Positions 11,245 to 25,999 of a DNA stretch of 64,000 bases are shown here, one piece after another; the first letter of the stretch is position 1, and the number at the start of each line of letters is the position of its first letter. The stretch spans positions 499,093 to 563,092 of the forward strand of contig JXTB01000224.1 in the NCBI GenBank assembly GCA_002914805.1, in the 5' to 3' direction. This DNA is from Parasponia andersonii (taxonomy: Eukaryota; Streptophyta; Magnoliopsida; Rosales; Cannabaceae). The position numbers were made by a program, and so were the translations under genes. Under the pieces are notes generated by a model. The model was not told the origin of the DNA. It made no database searches and saw only the letters and a list, made by a program, of their open reading frames with translations.

Positions 11245-14102
11245 TTTAAAAGTAACATTTAAATATTTTGTAAAATATAAATTATATACCTGTACTATCA
11301 AATGATATTTTGATAAATTTGCATTATGGCAGCAGAAATAGTTTTATAAAAGCAACATGTATATGTACGTACCTGCTTCTCATTTAAAATGACAAATTTT
11401 AAAATCTGCTCAGGACCAAATGCAAGATCGTACAAACTTTTTTTTTTAAAGGCTTTCTAATACTAAAAACAACATTTAGAATTAATTCCAAAGAGGGCCA
11501 AAACCATTGTGTTTACAAGTCACAACCTAAAACGTAAGCCAACTTTCTTGACAATAACCCTAATTCAGTAAATGAGAATTACAAATTCATATCTACTTGT
11601 TGAGTGTGTTAATTTGTTTTTTGTTTATGAGTATGAAACTCTCGTGTAGAATTCACTCGTGAGCTAGTGTTCTTAACTCTACAAAATGGAAAAACTTCCA
11701 ACTCAAGAAGAAAGAAAAAGGTATTTCTTCCTCTTGTTAAGTTGAAGTTTTCGTTTTCTCGCCACAGCTTCTAAAGGGCAATTTCACAAGTGTCTTTTTG
11801 ATGATGATTATTATTATTGGACTGATCTTTGGAGTTTTGCTTTGTATGTTGGGAGAAGAAACTCAGATTTTCAGCACAGATCATCCTTCACCTAGATTTT
11901 GGCAGTCTAAAACATTTCGGTCAACATTTGAAAATATAATACATTAATTCCACCGGTTGTGTCATCTTTAAATGTGCATGACTTTGGGAATAAAGCTCTA
12001 CACTTTACCCGGTTAATATTGCATGCAATAACACTCTACTATTACTTCTTTATATTTGGTTTGGTCCCACGCTTTTTTATTAAAAGGGCTGTTCTTTCTT
12101 AATTAATTATTTCAGTAACTCACGCCAATTTCTTTTTTTCTCTTTTTTCCTTTTATCTTTGATCTTGATTCGATTCCCTTTGTGGCATGCTTTTTTAGTT
12201 CCTTCCCTTTGTTTGTTTGTTTTTTTTTTTTCCGTTCATTTTACTTATATTAATATGTTTTGAATTAATAGACTGATTTTGTTTTTTTGTTTCTTGATTT
12301 TTTCCCCTTTTCTGTTGTTACGCACTCCACTTATGTGATGTATATTTAGATAAAAATAATTTAGCTGAAAAATTAAAGTTTAGAATGGCTTAAACACAGA
12401 GCATGACGTGCAGTTGGGTACCATCTTTTTCGACATTATTAACTCATTTTACTTTATTGGGGTTTAAAAGAAGCATTGTTGAAGTTATTTCCATTAAGAT
12501 TGTCTTAGCATGACATATTGTATTGTTCTTTGGTCTATTTATGGCTTTTCTTAACGGATTCTTCTAATGCTCTATTTTATTTCCCTTCTTATTAGTATTA
12601 TTTCCGGGAGAGATTGGCACATAATTGACCCAAGCGGGTGTCTACCTAGTTAGAATGTGCTTAAAAGTCTATGTTATTTTTTTTCTCTCTTTTATTAAAA
12701 AAAAAAAGAATAACTCATTTTTATTTTCTTTTGGGTGGGGGATAATGGATATTAACAAACAGAATTTTAGCATTAGATATAATGACAGAACAATATTTTA
12801 TTATTTTTACTTTATAGCTAGTATACTTAAATTCTCTTTAATTTCAACTTTATATTAAAGCATACTTGATTATTAATATTACAGAGTTATTTATATGTAA
12901 GAAAAACCTAGAAAAGTTTAAAAGGTGTACCGCGTTCATATAAGTAAAGCACTACTACTAAATTTTGTCGTCAATTTTCAAAACCTATATAACATGGTGT
13001 TGTACAAAGCTTTATTAGGTCGGCAGATTTATATCATTTACATTGGAAATCTTAAACAATAGGTCATTTTGTAAAGTTAGATTAAAAATTATTCGATTTA
13101 TATTTATCTATCATCTGTGTAATAAAAACAAAAACAAAAAGAAAGAGCTCTTTCTAGTTTCTTCAACGAAAATAAAGAAAAAGCTATACAGATTGCATTT
13201 GTAATGAGTAGTCTTTGCTCTTGGATCGCTTATGGGAATTAGGAAACTTAGAGGTACCTTCACATATCAATTTGCCCTTATCAATTTTGTGTTGCAATTG
13301 GACATTTATGTGTAGGAGGGAATCTCCTTTAAGCTCCAAAACGCAATACTACTCTCCAGCAAACAAACAAAATGTTTTAAAAGCCTGGTTATATTTTACC
13401 AAATTTCATTATAATTTGTTTTATTCTAATATAATCTGATATTAAAAAATGTACACGCCTCGTAGGTATTCTCTAGAACAAAAGTCATCTTAAATTCTTA
13501 ACGAGCTTATGATCATTGATATCGCATGTATAATTTATTATTTTGTAAGATAATCCTAGAAGTCTTAACTATTATGTCAATATATAGTAATATATAATAA
13601 GTACTTTATCATTATTTAATTAATATATTAAAATTTATTATAAATAAATTAAATATTATTATTAATTAAATAATTAGTGATATCACTTGATATTAAAAAT
13701 TTAGAAGGAACAAACATTATCTTATTTTATATTGTCTACAAACGAGGAAGGAGAAAAATGAATAAAAATTGTAGAAAAGGAGATTATAAACTGAAACAAG
13801 AAAGAGCCAAAGAAGTAGGTCCTTTACCCAGAAAAATAGCATGACTTAACGACGCATAGTATGGCCACAGCTTCAAAAGACAAAAGATGACAGGGGCCAC
13901 CACAGGATGTGCTCACATGCATCTTCCACGACTCCTGTTTCTTTTACCTTTCATTTACTGCATAATACAATTTCACTTTTTTCATTTTCTTTTTCATTTC
14001 ATTTTATATTTTTATTATCCCCAAAAAAAAACCACCACCTTTCCTTGTCACCCTTTTTTTTTCACTCTATTAATTTCCACTAGTCCATCTTCTCTTAACG
14101 CC
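11245..14102. other. Intergenic DNA upstream of ACO, no gene seen
   Basis: AT-rich sequence without a recognisable coding region. It contains homopolymer runs (for example near 12220 and 12700). At 13607-13682 lies a near-palindromic AT-rich block that resembles, in reverse orientation, 40318-40395 (see findings). Confidence 0.55.
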
Positions 14103-14109
14103 TATAAAT
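14103..14109 (+). promoter_or_regulatory. Candidate TATA box of ACO
   Basis: The sequence TATAAAT lies about 150 bases upstream of the ACO start codon. This would place transcription start near 14135 and give a 5' leader of about 120 bases. Assigned by position and sequence only. Confidence 0.6.
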
Positions 14110-14252
14110 TGCTCCATCTTAGGACTCTCTAGTCACCCATAAAACTAAGCTTTACACCTGTAGCTATAGCTATATCCATTACTTCTTCAGGCCACAGAGC
14201 TCTGAGACCGAGAAGCGAAGAAAAACAGTGTTAGTCATCACTTCACTACTAA

Positions 14253-15811
<1,559 letters not shown>

Positions 15812-16919
15812 GATGTGTAGAATTGTCTTTTTCAAAAACGACAACAAAAACAGATCGTGGGTTTTTAGTTAAATTATTAGTTTGCGTCGTATACGTACGT
15901 TTGTTTCTGTTAATAATGTTTTATTAAAATGTCCGGGTGTTCTATGTTGGGAGCTGTTTGGAACTCCTTTATAGTATAACATAAGCTATATCCTATGTAT
16001 AAGCTTAAGTTGTTGTACGGAGTAAATGGTTCCTGTCCTTGTGCTTGTGTTTTGTGTAATATTAACTTCCTGTCTTAGTGGTATTAATATTACTACCCTT
16101 TTCAAAAGATATTAAAGTTAGAGCTTTTTAGATTCTGTTGAAGTCGAACTTATAATTACTGCTGAGAAATGCTTCTTTTCACTGTTTCACTTAGCATAAA
16201 CTATCTTATTGTCAACGTAATACTAAGAGGACATGTTCTTTGGCCATTGGCCAATACTAAAAGGACACGTTGAATTATATAAAAGTAAGCCTAATTAAAA
16301 GTGACCGTTCATAGAGTGTAAATTTGCTCAGTCATTGGCTGCGCCGGTTCTTGGACATGTAAGCGAATTCGAATTTTTTTTCTTTTTTTTTTTTTAAACG
16401 AAATGGACAGGTTTAGATGTGGGAAGATTATGTTCTAACCTGAATCTAAATTAGATTAGAAGTTTAAAATACTAAAGAGAATAAAAGAAAAGGAATATAA
16501 TCAAACCAAAATTTAAAGTAAAAGTCATACAAAAGAGGGGAATATAACTAAAGGAATAAACTGGAAAACGAATAGTCAACTGAATAGTCAATCGAATTTG
16601 AGATTAAAAGTTCAAATCTTATTTAATAATAAATGGGATCAAGGTTCAAATCTTAATAATAATAAGTGTACATGAGATATTTTTATTTAATTTTATAATA
16701 ATTAAGTAATAATCATTAATCAAATTCTAATTAAAAAAAAAAAAACAACAAAGATTCCTTATAATTAAATCCTGCCCCATTAGGCAGTCTTAATCCCTTG
16801 CTTTTTTTACGGTTTAAGAAGGAAGTTTCTAAATTAATAACCAAATCCAATGTCTGCAAGTGGAACAATAAACAAATGTTTTTGCTTATTTCCTCCAATG
16901 ATCTACTCTGCCACCCTCA

Positions 16920-17075
16920 TAGATAATATATCTGCATTAGCATATCAAACAAGTGGGGCTTAAATTTTCTATGCTACCATAATAAGATAATGTTTCCACA
17001 TTAATATATGGAAGAATACCATCGTAAGATAATATTTCCACATTACTATATCAAACAAGTGGCGCTTAAATTTGT
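16920..17075. repeat. Imperfect direct repeat
   Basis: Two copies of a roughly 50-bp sequence containing 'atatcaaacaagtgg.gcttaaat', at about 16920-16975 and 17025-17075. Between them lies a third partial copy ('aagataatgtttccacatta'). Confidence 0.65.
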
Positions 17076-18307
17076 TGGGACTGCCACGTTGTAGGGGTAC
17101 AATGGCATTTTTGTTAGATGCGTGAGCTTAACTATATTGATTTTATCGCTCAAGACTAAAAATTGTGCCCTATATGCACATGCCAATCTACTTTGGAAAA
17201 TGTTAGGGTATATTCGCTAAGAGTAGTTTTCGAATTTTACACGTATTTTAGTTGTCTTAGTTTTTTTTTCTATATGAAAGGTGTTTAGATATTAATTTTT
17301 TAAGTATGATTTAACTAATTATTTTTATTTATTATAAATTAAAAAAATATATTTACTATTTCTTAATTTTCACTCCATGTCATTAAAAATAATAAATTTT
17401 CACGATTATTTCTGTTTAAATACTAATTTTAGGTAAGCGAGAATATAAAAAAAATTTCTACCAAATTTAAAAAAGAACATAGCTCTCACATTGAAAGTGG
17501 ATGTAACTCGTACATTAAGAGCAAACAACAACATCCGAATGTTTTTCTTGTTTCTGATTTTATTTACTCTTAGTAGTAAATGATTATGTGTGTAAGTTCT
17601 CGACATCACTCCAAAGTTATTTGGTACGCCACATGCAAAATCACTCGAGTTATCTGGTAAGTTACCCCAATTCCCACCTAATAATGAAAATTTGATGCCT
17701 AATTCCTAGTATGAATTTACCGGTAATGTTCCTATAAATCCGTGGGACCCGTGTTTCTGTGTTCTGTGATGGTATTAGATGGCTGAAAAATGCCAGAAAA
17801 TTAATTTAATCCAATAAAACATTATTTTTGTTATCATTATAAGAGTCTCTTGCAGTTTCTGCGATCTTGATACCTCAGAAAGGATGAAAGAGAAAATGTA
17901 TTAGTTTTTAAATATTAGGTTCACTTTATATCCTCCTCGGCTACCCAAAGCAGCACATCTAAATATTCAAGTAATATCCCTCTCAAGACATGTTTCCCAA
18001 TGAAACATCTCAGAATCACGTAGTATTAAATAATAATAAATTTAGATTTCGTTTAGCACGTCGGTTGAAGTTGCAGCTTTAATTTGGCATATTAATGCAT
18101 TCGTTTTCAAATTGTATTCTATTAAATTGCATCAAATGATACATTAAAGATCCCTTTCTCAGAATGAACCAAAAAAAAAGGGGAAAAAAAAGAACAAAAG
18201 GAAAAAGGCTGTACCACAAAGGGGTACCAAAGTTATAAGAGTTAACACTTGCTATTTAGACTAGAGAGAGTATATACATTTGGGAAAGAGACGAATCTAA
18301 GGAGATT

Positions 18308-18338
18308 TGTGTGTGTGTGCGCGCGCGCGCGCGCGCGC
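18308..18338. repeat. (TG)n(CG)n alternating tract
   Basis: Thirty-one bases of uninterrupted purine-pyrimidine alternation: five to six TG units running directly into about nine CG units. Such tracts can adopt Z-DNA. The run of CpG is striking in this AT-rich, presumably methylated setting. Confidence 0.9.
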
Positions 18339-18794
18339 AAATGACATTGTCAGGCTCTTTTATGACATATTTCATATTTGTTGGAGGGATTAACAAAATC
18401 TAACTACCATCAAGCAATGACAAGAGACATGGAATAAATTTGAGAAAACCATGAAAATCAAGCAAGATCAAGGCAATAATTATTGTCATGAAACTGCAAG
18501 CACATAGGCAACGCAAAAAATTGATTTAGCAAAGGAGATGACTTCAAATAAAGCCCGCTCGAACATATTTATTTTGGTCATTTACAAGAGCCATAAGAGC
18601 CATTATTGAAATTCATCAATATTTGCAACAAAGTTGAGAAAACATCTAATCTCCTTGAAAGTTAAGAACAAAATGCCAAAAATCTTATATGAGTACACAA
18701 ACTCATATTTGGAACCCGGTTATAAATAAAAAACCAAACAAAAAGAATTTCAGTATTCTAGCACTTAGCTGAGAAAAGCCATTTTCTATTTTCA

Positions 18795-20164
18795 CCTCAC
18801 TCTTGATTAACAAGAAACATATAAAGTTATTTCACAGAAGCAATCACAAGTCAGTAAGTTTGGTTGTTTGCTTGTTCTGCAGTTTTATCAGATGAAATCT
18901 CACCCTAACCCCCTACTCTCATACTCTTAGGGTTTATGCCCTAAAAGCATGTATATTTTGGATATTTGTTGAATTAATAAAATGACATTTTTCTATTTGA
19001 ATTTGTGCATAAATGGTATATCATTAAATATCAGAAAATCCCTAATTTATTTATGTGACCATAAATTTAGCATATAAGTGTTATATACATGAGAATTAAA
19101 TTTATGGATAATAAACTAAATATAGTCCGTAATAATTAATTAAAGTTTGAGATCTTTAATTAAATATTATTAGTACGGTCCATTAACATTGAAAATATAA
19201 TAGTCTTATCCGGACTATTGATGTGTTGACATCATAATGAAGGTACTTTATATAATTTGATTATATAAGACTGGACCAGACATGATTTGAATCTCATATA
19301 AATTCCGTTAACTGTTGAGAGTTCAAATAATGTCACTAGATGATCATATATGGATTAATCTTACTCCTGAGTAGTTATAGACTCCTATTTATAACATTCT
19401 TTGACATACTTGTTAAATGTTTATTTTTAAACAGAACGAAATACTTGTATCTTGGGAGCATGATGAGATGAGTAACTGGGAATGTAACTTACAGATATGG
19501 AATCCATTCCTTCCATTAGGAAGCTAGAACGATGATTCTCTAGTGTATTGATTTAGGACTTGAACAGTTTGAGTACTCAATTTATAATAGATTTATAAAT
19601 TAATTGTTCATTAGAGAATCAACTGTACACAAGGATAAAGATGTAATTGGAGAGGTAAACGGAATATAACCTAACTCCAACTATGAATTGTCTATGGAGG
19701 ATTGAACTACATATAATGATTAAATCGATGGACTACTCACTATTTTCTGAGTAAATTAATTCTGTAATTTCAAGAGTGCAATTCCGGATTTTTAGTGGAG
19801 TAATACTAGAATTAATAAATTAGAAAAATTAATTAAAGAGTTTAATTAATTGTCATAATTTATTGGAGCTTGAATTACAAGTCCATATGTCCCCAATTCT
19901 ACCTCTTACAAACACTATACTGGATATTACATTATTTTTATTATTGCACATTTTGTCTAGATAAATAGTTTATCTATATATAGTTAATAATTGTTATTCA
20001 TTAACTAATTAATTAATTTTGAATTAATTAATTTAAATTTATGGAGAGATAAGTTTCTTGATTTATTTAAATTTTGAATTTAAAATATCTAATTTTCAGA
20101 TAATTAGATAAATAGAAATTGGGAAACTGACTAAAAGTAAAACACTCTTTCTTGAATTATTTAC

Positions 20165-20200
<36 letters not shown>

Positions 20201-21423
20201 ACGTTTATAAAATAGAAAAAGGTAAACTAACGTTTTTTTAAGGTTATATATATATTGATTTGATTAATATATTAATTTATTTATTAAATATTTTAATAAA
20301 TATATATATAAAGAAAATCGTAGCAGAAAAAGAAAGAGAGAGAATACATATTATTTTTTACTGAGCCTCCATAAACTAGAGAGGAAAAAGAAAAAAGTCT
20401 TCCTATTCTCTGTAGAACAAAACTCTTGCAATCTCATGTGTTGAGAAAATTATAAGTGCCTGAAATGCAAGTTTTAAGAAATTGTACGCAATGCCCACAC
20501 GTTCATCTAGTTTTGCTTGAGGCTTGGATTGGAAGATCGTGCTTGAGAAGACAGTAAAGCTAGGATCCGTTGATAGGCTACAAGAGGTATTAGATCTATT
20601 ATCTTTGTATGTTCCTATTTGCTATGTATTAATACTATGCACTTATATAGTCAATTGTTTTGAGAAAATTTTTGAATGTTCCTGGGCTAATCTTCCGCTG
20701 CGAAAATCGTTTTAAATCCAACACATACTTCCTTGTATTTTTCTTTCTTTTAAATAATCCCTCCCCACCACAACTCTCCTCTCCTCTCCTCTACAGTAGA
20801 GATCTCTACCCCCACAACTCCTCTTTGCTTCCTCTTTTAGCAGGTTTCTCTTCTATTAACGAAGAGGTCTTTCCTCTCTTTGGTATGAGTTTTGCTTTCT
20901 TTTTTTTTTTCTTTCACGTTTTTTTGTTTCATTTTATAATAATCCTTCCATTCGGAAAAGTAGTCGTCTACCTAAATCTAGATCTATGATAATTTTAGTA
21001 CACCCAGATATAGATTTGTAGTGGTTTGAGTCGTTTTTAATTTTTTTCTTTATAAGTGTTGTAGTGGTCTTCCAGAACTGTATCATTTTTTATTCAGATC
21101 TAAAGAGGTAGTTATTATGGTGGATCGAAGTTGACAGAATCTCTTTCAATAAATCAATCAAAAGTACCAATTTGGATTAGGAAGAATCAAAATGAGCTAT
21201 TAAAGAGTTTTATATTATCCTTCATGGAGTTATTCTCTAAAAATTGTTATCAGAGACTCTCTATGCTCTGAGATCTCTGAAGGTTTTTTTATGTTCAAGT
21301 GTATGAATCGATTTCTTGATTTTCATTACAAGAGATTATATATATCTCGGTTTGCTATTGTAACCTTATTTGAGTATTAATGAAGTTGTTTTCCTTTCAA
21401 AAAAAAGCCCCTCGCTCTTGATT
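18795..21423 (+). mobile_element. LINE-like retroposon with 14-bp target duplications
   Basis: Flanking 14-bp sequences at 18795-18808 and 21410-21423 (cctc[a/g]ctcttgatt) match at 13 of 14 positions. Just inside the right copy is an A-run after 'attaatgaagttgttttcctttc', a form typical of plant L1-like 3' ends. Without the nested solo LTR the insertion is only about 0.8 kb, with a CT-rich 5' part (20760-20890) and no open reading frame, so it is a truncated or non-autonomous copy. The open frame at 20660-20989 is low-complexity translation and not a gene. Confidence 0.5.
18925..20723 (+). mobile_element. Solo LTR, Ty1/copia-like, with CATAC target duplication
   Basis: The five bases CATAC occur at 18920-18924 and again at 20724-20728. 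Between them lies 1,799 bp that begins TCTTAGGGTTTATGCCC (probably TGTTAGGG with one substitution) and ends TTCCGCTGCG...AAATCCAACA, a 3' form common in plant copia LTRs. There is no internal coding sequence, so unequal recombination between two LTRs has removed the body. It contains a long TA tract (20168-20195) and no gene. Confidence 0.75.
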
Positions 21424-21639
21424 GCATTTGTATCCTTTAGCTCATTTGTTCTCTGCTCCTCCAATTTCTCTTACATCTTGGTGGCAATTTTCATCTTCTC
21501 TTTTACATTGTCAAACAATACTTTAAATGTTTCTGCAGAGTTCTAGCATGAGAGATCTATTTTTTAACAATCACAAAACACCAATGAAGTTTATGCTAGT
21601 AAATTGAATTGACTTAATACTTAGGAAAAATCATATATG
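21424..21639. other. Short intergenic segment
   Basis: No gene or repeat recognised between the LINE-like insertion and the next LTR. Confidence 0.4.
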
Positions 21640-22681
21640 TATGCAAACTATTAAAAAATACATGATCACATCATGGACGCAGCGGAAAAATTAGTAGATT
21701 TAGGTTTTAAAATTTTTTATAAAAATAATTTTCATAACCATAGAACATGCATATATCATTTATAGGATCATGTATAATATAAATCAAATCTAGATGTATA
21801 CAACCTAGAGATGAGATTAAGATTTACCTTTTATAGTATGCTCCTCCTTGATCTCTTTATTAATGGTAATCAAATCTTCAACCCTAATTCTTCTTGTCTA
21901 TGCTCTTGCCCTTAGTTAATAAGGCGAATGTGTACCAAGTTGAATCATTTGTTAGAGTACGATCAAGAATACCTTCTTGATCCTTTGGAACCCTGGGATG
22001 TGAGATGAGACTTTGAGATTGTAAGAAATATTTCTCTCTTCTCTTTCTTAGCCTTGGCCAAATTCTCTTTCTCCCTTTCCCTTTATTTTTCGTGTGGCAC
22101 TAGTGTTAGGACTGTGCAGTTTTTTTTTCCTCATGTATCTTATATATATGAGGCCCAAAACTACTAATCCTAGTCCAACTAGGATTGACTTTATTCTCCA
22201 ATTTGAGCTTTAGGTGTATTTTTATAAATATGTTCAACTCATGTAACTTATTTACAAAACTACCAACTTTTATTTAGAATCATTATTTTACACAGTTTTA
22301 TAAAATTAATTTCATAAATACCACCAACCAATTAATGAGTTTTGTTGAGCTAGACAAAGAACCTAATGGATCCAAATAATTTAAGCTCCAATAGTATAAT
22401 AAATACATAATAACTCTTATTATGGTATTTCTATAAATACTATTAGTAAAGGGGACACAAATAATTTAGACTTAAATAAAAAAATAAGTCTCCTCATAAT
22501 TAATTTTTAATCATATTTATTTCTTTATACACAAATAAAGTCATGGAATCTTTTTTAGATAAATAAACTATTCAACTGAAATAATTTAATCTAGCAAATA
22601 TCATAATTGCATATAAGAGAAAGTTATTTATACTAAAAAGATAAAATTGAAAATATGCTTTTAAGAGCAAATATCCCAACA
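21640..22681 (-). mobile_element. Probable solo LTR of a copia element, reversed
   Basis: Read on the minus strand the block begins TGTTGGGATATTTGCTC at 22681 and near its other end holds TTTTTCCGCTGCGTCCATGA (around 21674-21693). The TTCCGCTGCG word is shared with the end of the solo LTR at 18.9-20.7 kb. No adjacent pol sequence in matching orientation is seen. The exact left boundary and a target duplication were not resolved. Confidence 0.45.
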
Positions 22682-22739
22682 ATTTAGCCATTTCAAATTA
22701 TTGTTACCCCAGTCCTAGTGAACCCTCGTAAAAGTTTAG

Positions 22740-22938
22740 TTTGATGAAGAGAGCCTATGCGGCTCTAAATTTTATATTTTTTTTAGTAAATAATATGTAA
22801 ATTTTTTCAAATAATAGTCGTTGCCTATCTGAATTTGTAAAATTTTAAGTATACCCTCAGTTTTAGAGTTAGATCATTTCCACAATTGAAGCACATCCAA
22901 TTTTTGCCTCTTGCTCCAAATTTACAAGCTTATGTAAG
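22740..22938. repeat. Left copy of a 200-bp direct repeat
   Basis: It matches 30838-31034 over nearly its whole length (for example the shared stretch gtaaattttttcaaa and the block around atcatttccacaattgaa). The last bases equal the end of the PHOX-like exon fragment found in the right copy. It stops exactly where the gypsy pol fragment begins. Confidence 0.75.
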
Positions 22939-22939
22939 T

Positions 22940-24392
22940 GGAAGATATTTCGAAGACTGTCTTTAAATATGGTATGGCCATTATGTATTTCTAATGATAT
23001 AATTTGGTCTGACCAATGCTCTAGCAGTATTTATGGATCTAATGAATAGGATATTTAAGGGATTTTTAGATAAATTTGTTATTGTGTTTATCGATGACAT
23101 TTTAGTATACTCATGATCTAAAGAGCAACATAGAGAACATTTGAAAATCACCTTCAAATATTAAAAGAGAATAAGTTATATATAAATTTAGGAAATGCGA
23201 GTTCTGATTAGAAAAAGTGTTGTTTTTTGGTCACATTGTTGACCTAGCCAAGGTTGAAGTAGTTAATAATTGGTCTAGACCTACCAATATTATAGAGGTA
23301 AGAAGGTTTTGGGGTTTGGCAGACTACTACAGAAGATTTGTTGAAGGGTTCTCCAAGATTACTATGCCATTTACACAATTGATCAGGAAGAGTAATTAGT
23401 TCATATGGATTGATGAGTGTGAGAAGTGTTTTCAGGAATTGAAGCATACACTAATTTCAGCACTAGTCTTGACTATACCTTTGAGTACATAAGGGTTTGT
23501 TATTTATAGTGATGCTTCAAAACAAAGTCTGGGATACGTCCTCATAAAAAATGGGAAGGTTATTATTTATGCTTCAAGACAGCTAAGAGATTATGAGCGT
23601 AACTATCCTACTCATAATTTAGACTGGCAACAATGGTATTTACATTGAAGATTTGGCGACATTATTTGTATGGTATTCATTTTGAAATTTTCACTGATCA
23701 TAAAAGTTTGAAATATTTATTTATTTAGAAGGAACTGAATATGGGACAATGACGTTAGCTAGAATTAGTAAAAAATTATGATTATGATAGCAGTTATCAT
23801 ATAGGGAAAGGCAATGTTGCAATAGATGCACTAATAGGAAATCATCTTGTAGCTTCGTAGCGTTACACTAGTTAGTTAAACCTTTATAAGAAGATTTATG
23901 CAGATCCGATATTGAATTAATCATTGGTCAATTATCTGTTATGACTTTACAATCTATTATATTAGACAGAATTAAACAATGCTAGAAAGAAGATCCTGAG
24001 TTGATTGGATATAAAGAATTAATAGAGTCAGAAAAAAAATCAGATATCAATATTTCTGCTGAAAGAGTAATGAAATTCCAGGATAGACTTTGTATAATAT
24101 ATGACAGAAATATCAAGGAAGAGATTCTAACAGAAGCACACAATACTCTATATTCAGTCTATCCAGGTACTAAAAAAATGTAGAAAGACTCGAAGAGTTA
24201 TTACTGTTGGCCAGGAATGAAGAAAGATACTTTCAAATTTGTGGAGCGTTTCTTAATATATCAACAGGTTCAGGTCGAACACAAGAGACCAACAGGAGAG
24301 CTACAACCACTTCAATTACCAGAGTAGAAATGAGAAGAAAGTACTATAAATTTTGTAGTTAGGCTACCAAAGACGATATCACGTCAAGATAA
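22940..24392 (+). pseudogene. Ty3/gypsy pol fragment, Tekay/Del-like
   Basis: A plus-strand fragment starting in mid-RT (DISKTVF), followed by [15 protein letters not shown] and the catalytic box FIDDILVYS near 23090. Next come a connection region (23217-23399), RNase H ([17 protein letters not shown], near 23493) and the integrase zinc-finger region with HNTLYSVYPGTKKM near 24140 followed by YYCWPGMKKD and the QQV.EHKRP pattern. It ends at the start of the integrase core (NFVVRLPKT near 24350). This order and wording fit Tekay/Del chromoviruses. Both ends are truncated and several stops are present. Confidence 0.8.
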
Positions 24393-25999
24393 ATAATAAT
24401 AACAAAGAAAGTAGGTTCAGATGAAACCTGGTAATATTAATATTAGTATTGGTTCAATTGTTTAATATATTTACACATACATACATACATGTATTATTCC
24501 TTTGTGTAGTACTAATGGTGGAAATAATTGGTCTGACTACAAATTTTATAGCTACTTGTATATACTTATGTAGGCATAATACTTAAAGTTTTTTTTTTTT
24601 TCCTATTTATGTATATACGATGTAGCTTAGATTTTAAACGAGTCCTATATTTGAATGTAATATATATTTTTCTGTATTCTTATTTTTTCCGACCATTAAA
24701 GTTTATTGCTATTTAGAGGGTTTTTATTTTATTAGTTAGTCAACACATTAAATTATTCGAATGACTTTGTTCTTGGTTATATGCTATGTTTTATTTTATT
24801 TTATTTTTTTAACCACTTGTTGTATGACGTAAATTTATGTGTAAATACAAGGAATGTTTCTTCTAAATGGGTGATCAGTATACCTAGAACTTATTAGAAT
24901 GAAAATATGCCTGCAGCTTCATTTCTTTCTAAAATTTTCTTGTTACTTTATTTATTTTTGTTTTTTATAGTTGAAACCATATACGAATTTGATGTATCTC
25001 TAAGGAAATTGTCTCTAAAATAAACGGTTCATACATCATCACATGCACATTAAATATCATGTGGAAATTAATAGGGACATGTCAATTATACCAAAAGTGA
25101 AGAGCATTTCACACAAAGACACAAAGAAACTCGAAATCGGGATAAGTAACGTCACACTATGTAAGAAATTCTTTGTTTAGTGAATTTGTAGAATTTGTTG
25201 ATATAGAATTTATAGATATATGTACATACGTATCTATTATTCAACTTTATATGAGATATAAATACATCGTGCATTTATATTGTCTGACGAGTATTGGTGA
25301 ATTCAGTATGGCGGGCCAGCGCCCAAATACGTGATATGGTTCCTTCATAGACACTTCAGTTCTTTCAGGAACACTCTGGTTCTTCCGGGAATATTATGGT
25401 TCCTTTGAGTAACAACGATATGGGGTGAACCTTTGCTGTATACAGAGGAGATTCTTTGGGGTTCGAGATGTCCATATAGCTCATGATATATTATATGAGT
25501 AGTTCAGTATGCGATTTACGATCTTGTTAGGCAATATAATATATATTGGGATCTCAGCTATATGATTATCTGTTTCATATTATATGCACTTTGCATCTGC
25601 ATATGTTATTTATTGAGTTTTATACTCATAAATATTCTTATATTACAGAGAGTACAGATGATATATGAGTTTAGAGGAGAAATGTTGACTTTTTGATCAC
25701 GACTTATGTATGTGAGCATTTTGACGCTATGGTTTTCTGATTGAGGATGTCGTATCCATTTTGAGTGTGTATATTATGTATATTTGTATGAAAGACCCGC
25801 TTTATGAGTATGTATATATGTATATATTATACTATATGTAATTACGAGTAGAGTTTTCTTTCTTTTTTTTTTCCTTTCAGAAAGTTTAAAAAATTTTAAT
25901 ATTTCCCTATTTTATACAAATATCTCTTACGTACGTACGTGGAATTAGGGGATGTTATATAATATAAATGCACGATTGGCCTTGTTTGAATTTTGTGAG
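24393..25999. other. Repetitive non-coding DNA, possible gypsy LTR
   Basis: No open reading frame. The part near 25300-25964 has moderate complexity and ends in 'attaggggatgttata', resembling the GGGGTGTTACA end of chromovirus LTRs, so it may be the 3' LTR of the preceding fragment after an internal deletion. A short (ACAT)n run lies near 24476-24492. Confidence 0.35.

Larger units (their letters stand above)
15812..18794. other. ACO 3' region and intergenic DNA
   Basis: The first 200-300 bases should hold the ACO 3' untranslated region and polyadenylation signals (AT-rich words such as aataatgttttatta near 15911). Beyond that I see no gene. A roughly 50-base sequence is duplicated at 16920-16975 and 17025-17075, and an alternating purine-pyrimidine tract lies at 18308-18338. 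Confidence 0.5.

Noticed and set aside
20660-20989. 109-residue plus-strand open frame, Phe and Ser rich
   Set aside because: It spans the solo LTR end, target duplication and a pyrimidine-rich leader; the translation is low complexity and crosses an insertion junction.
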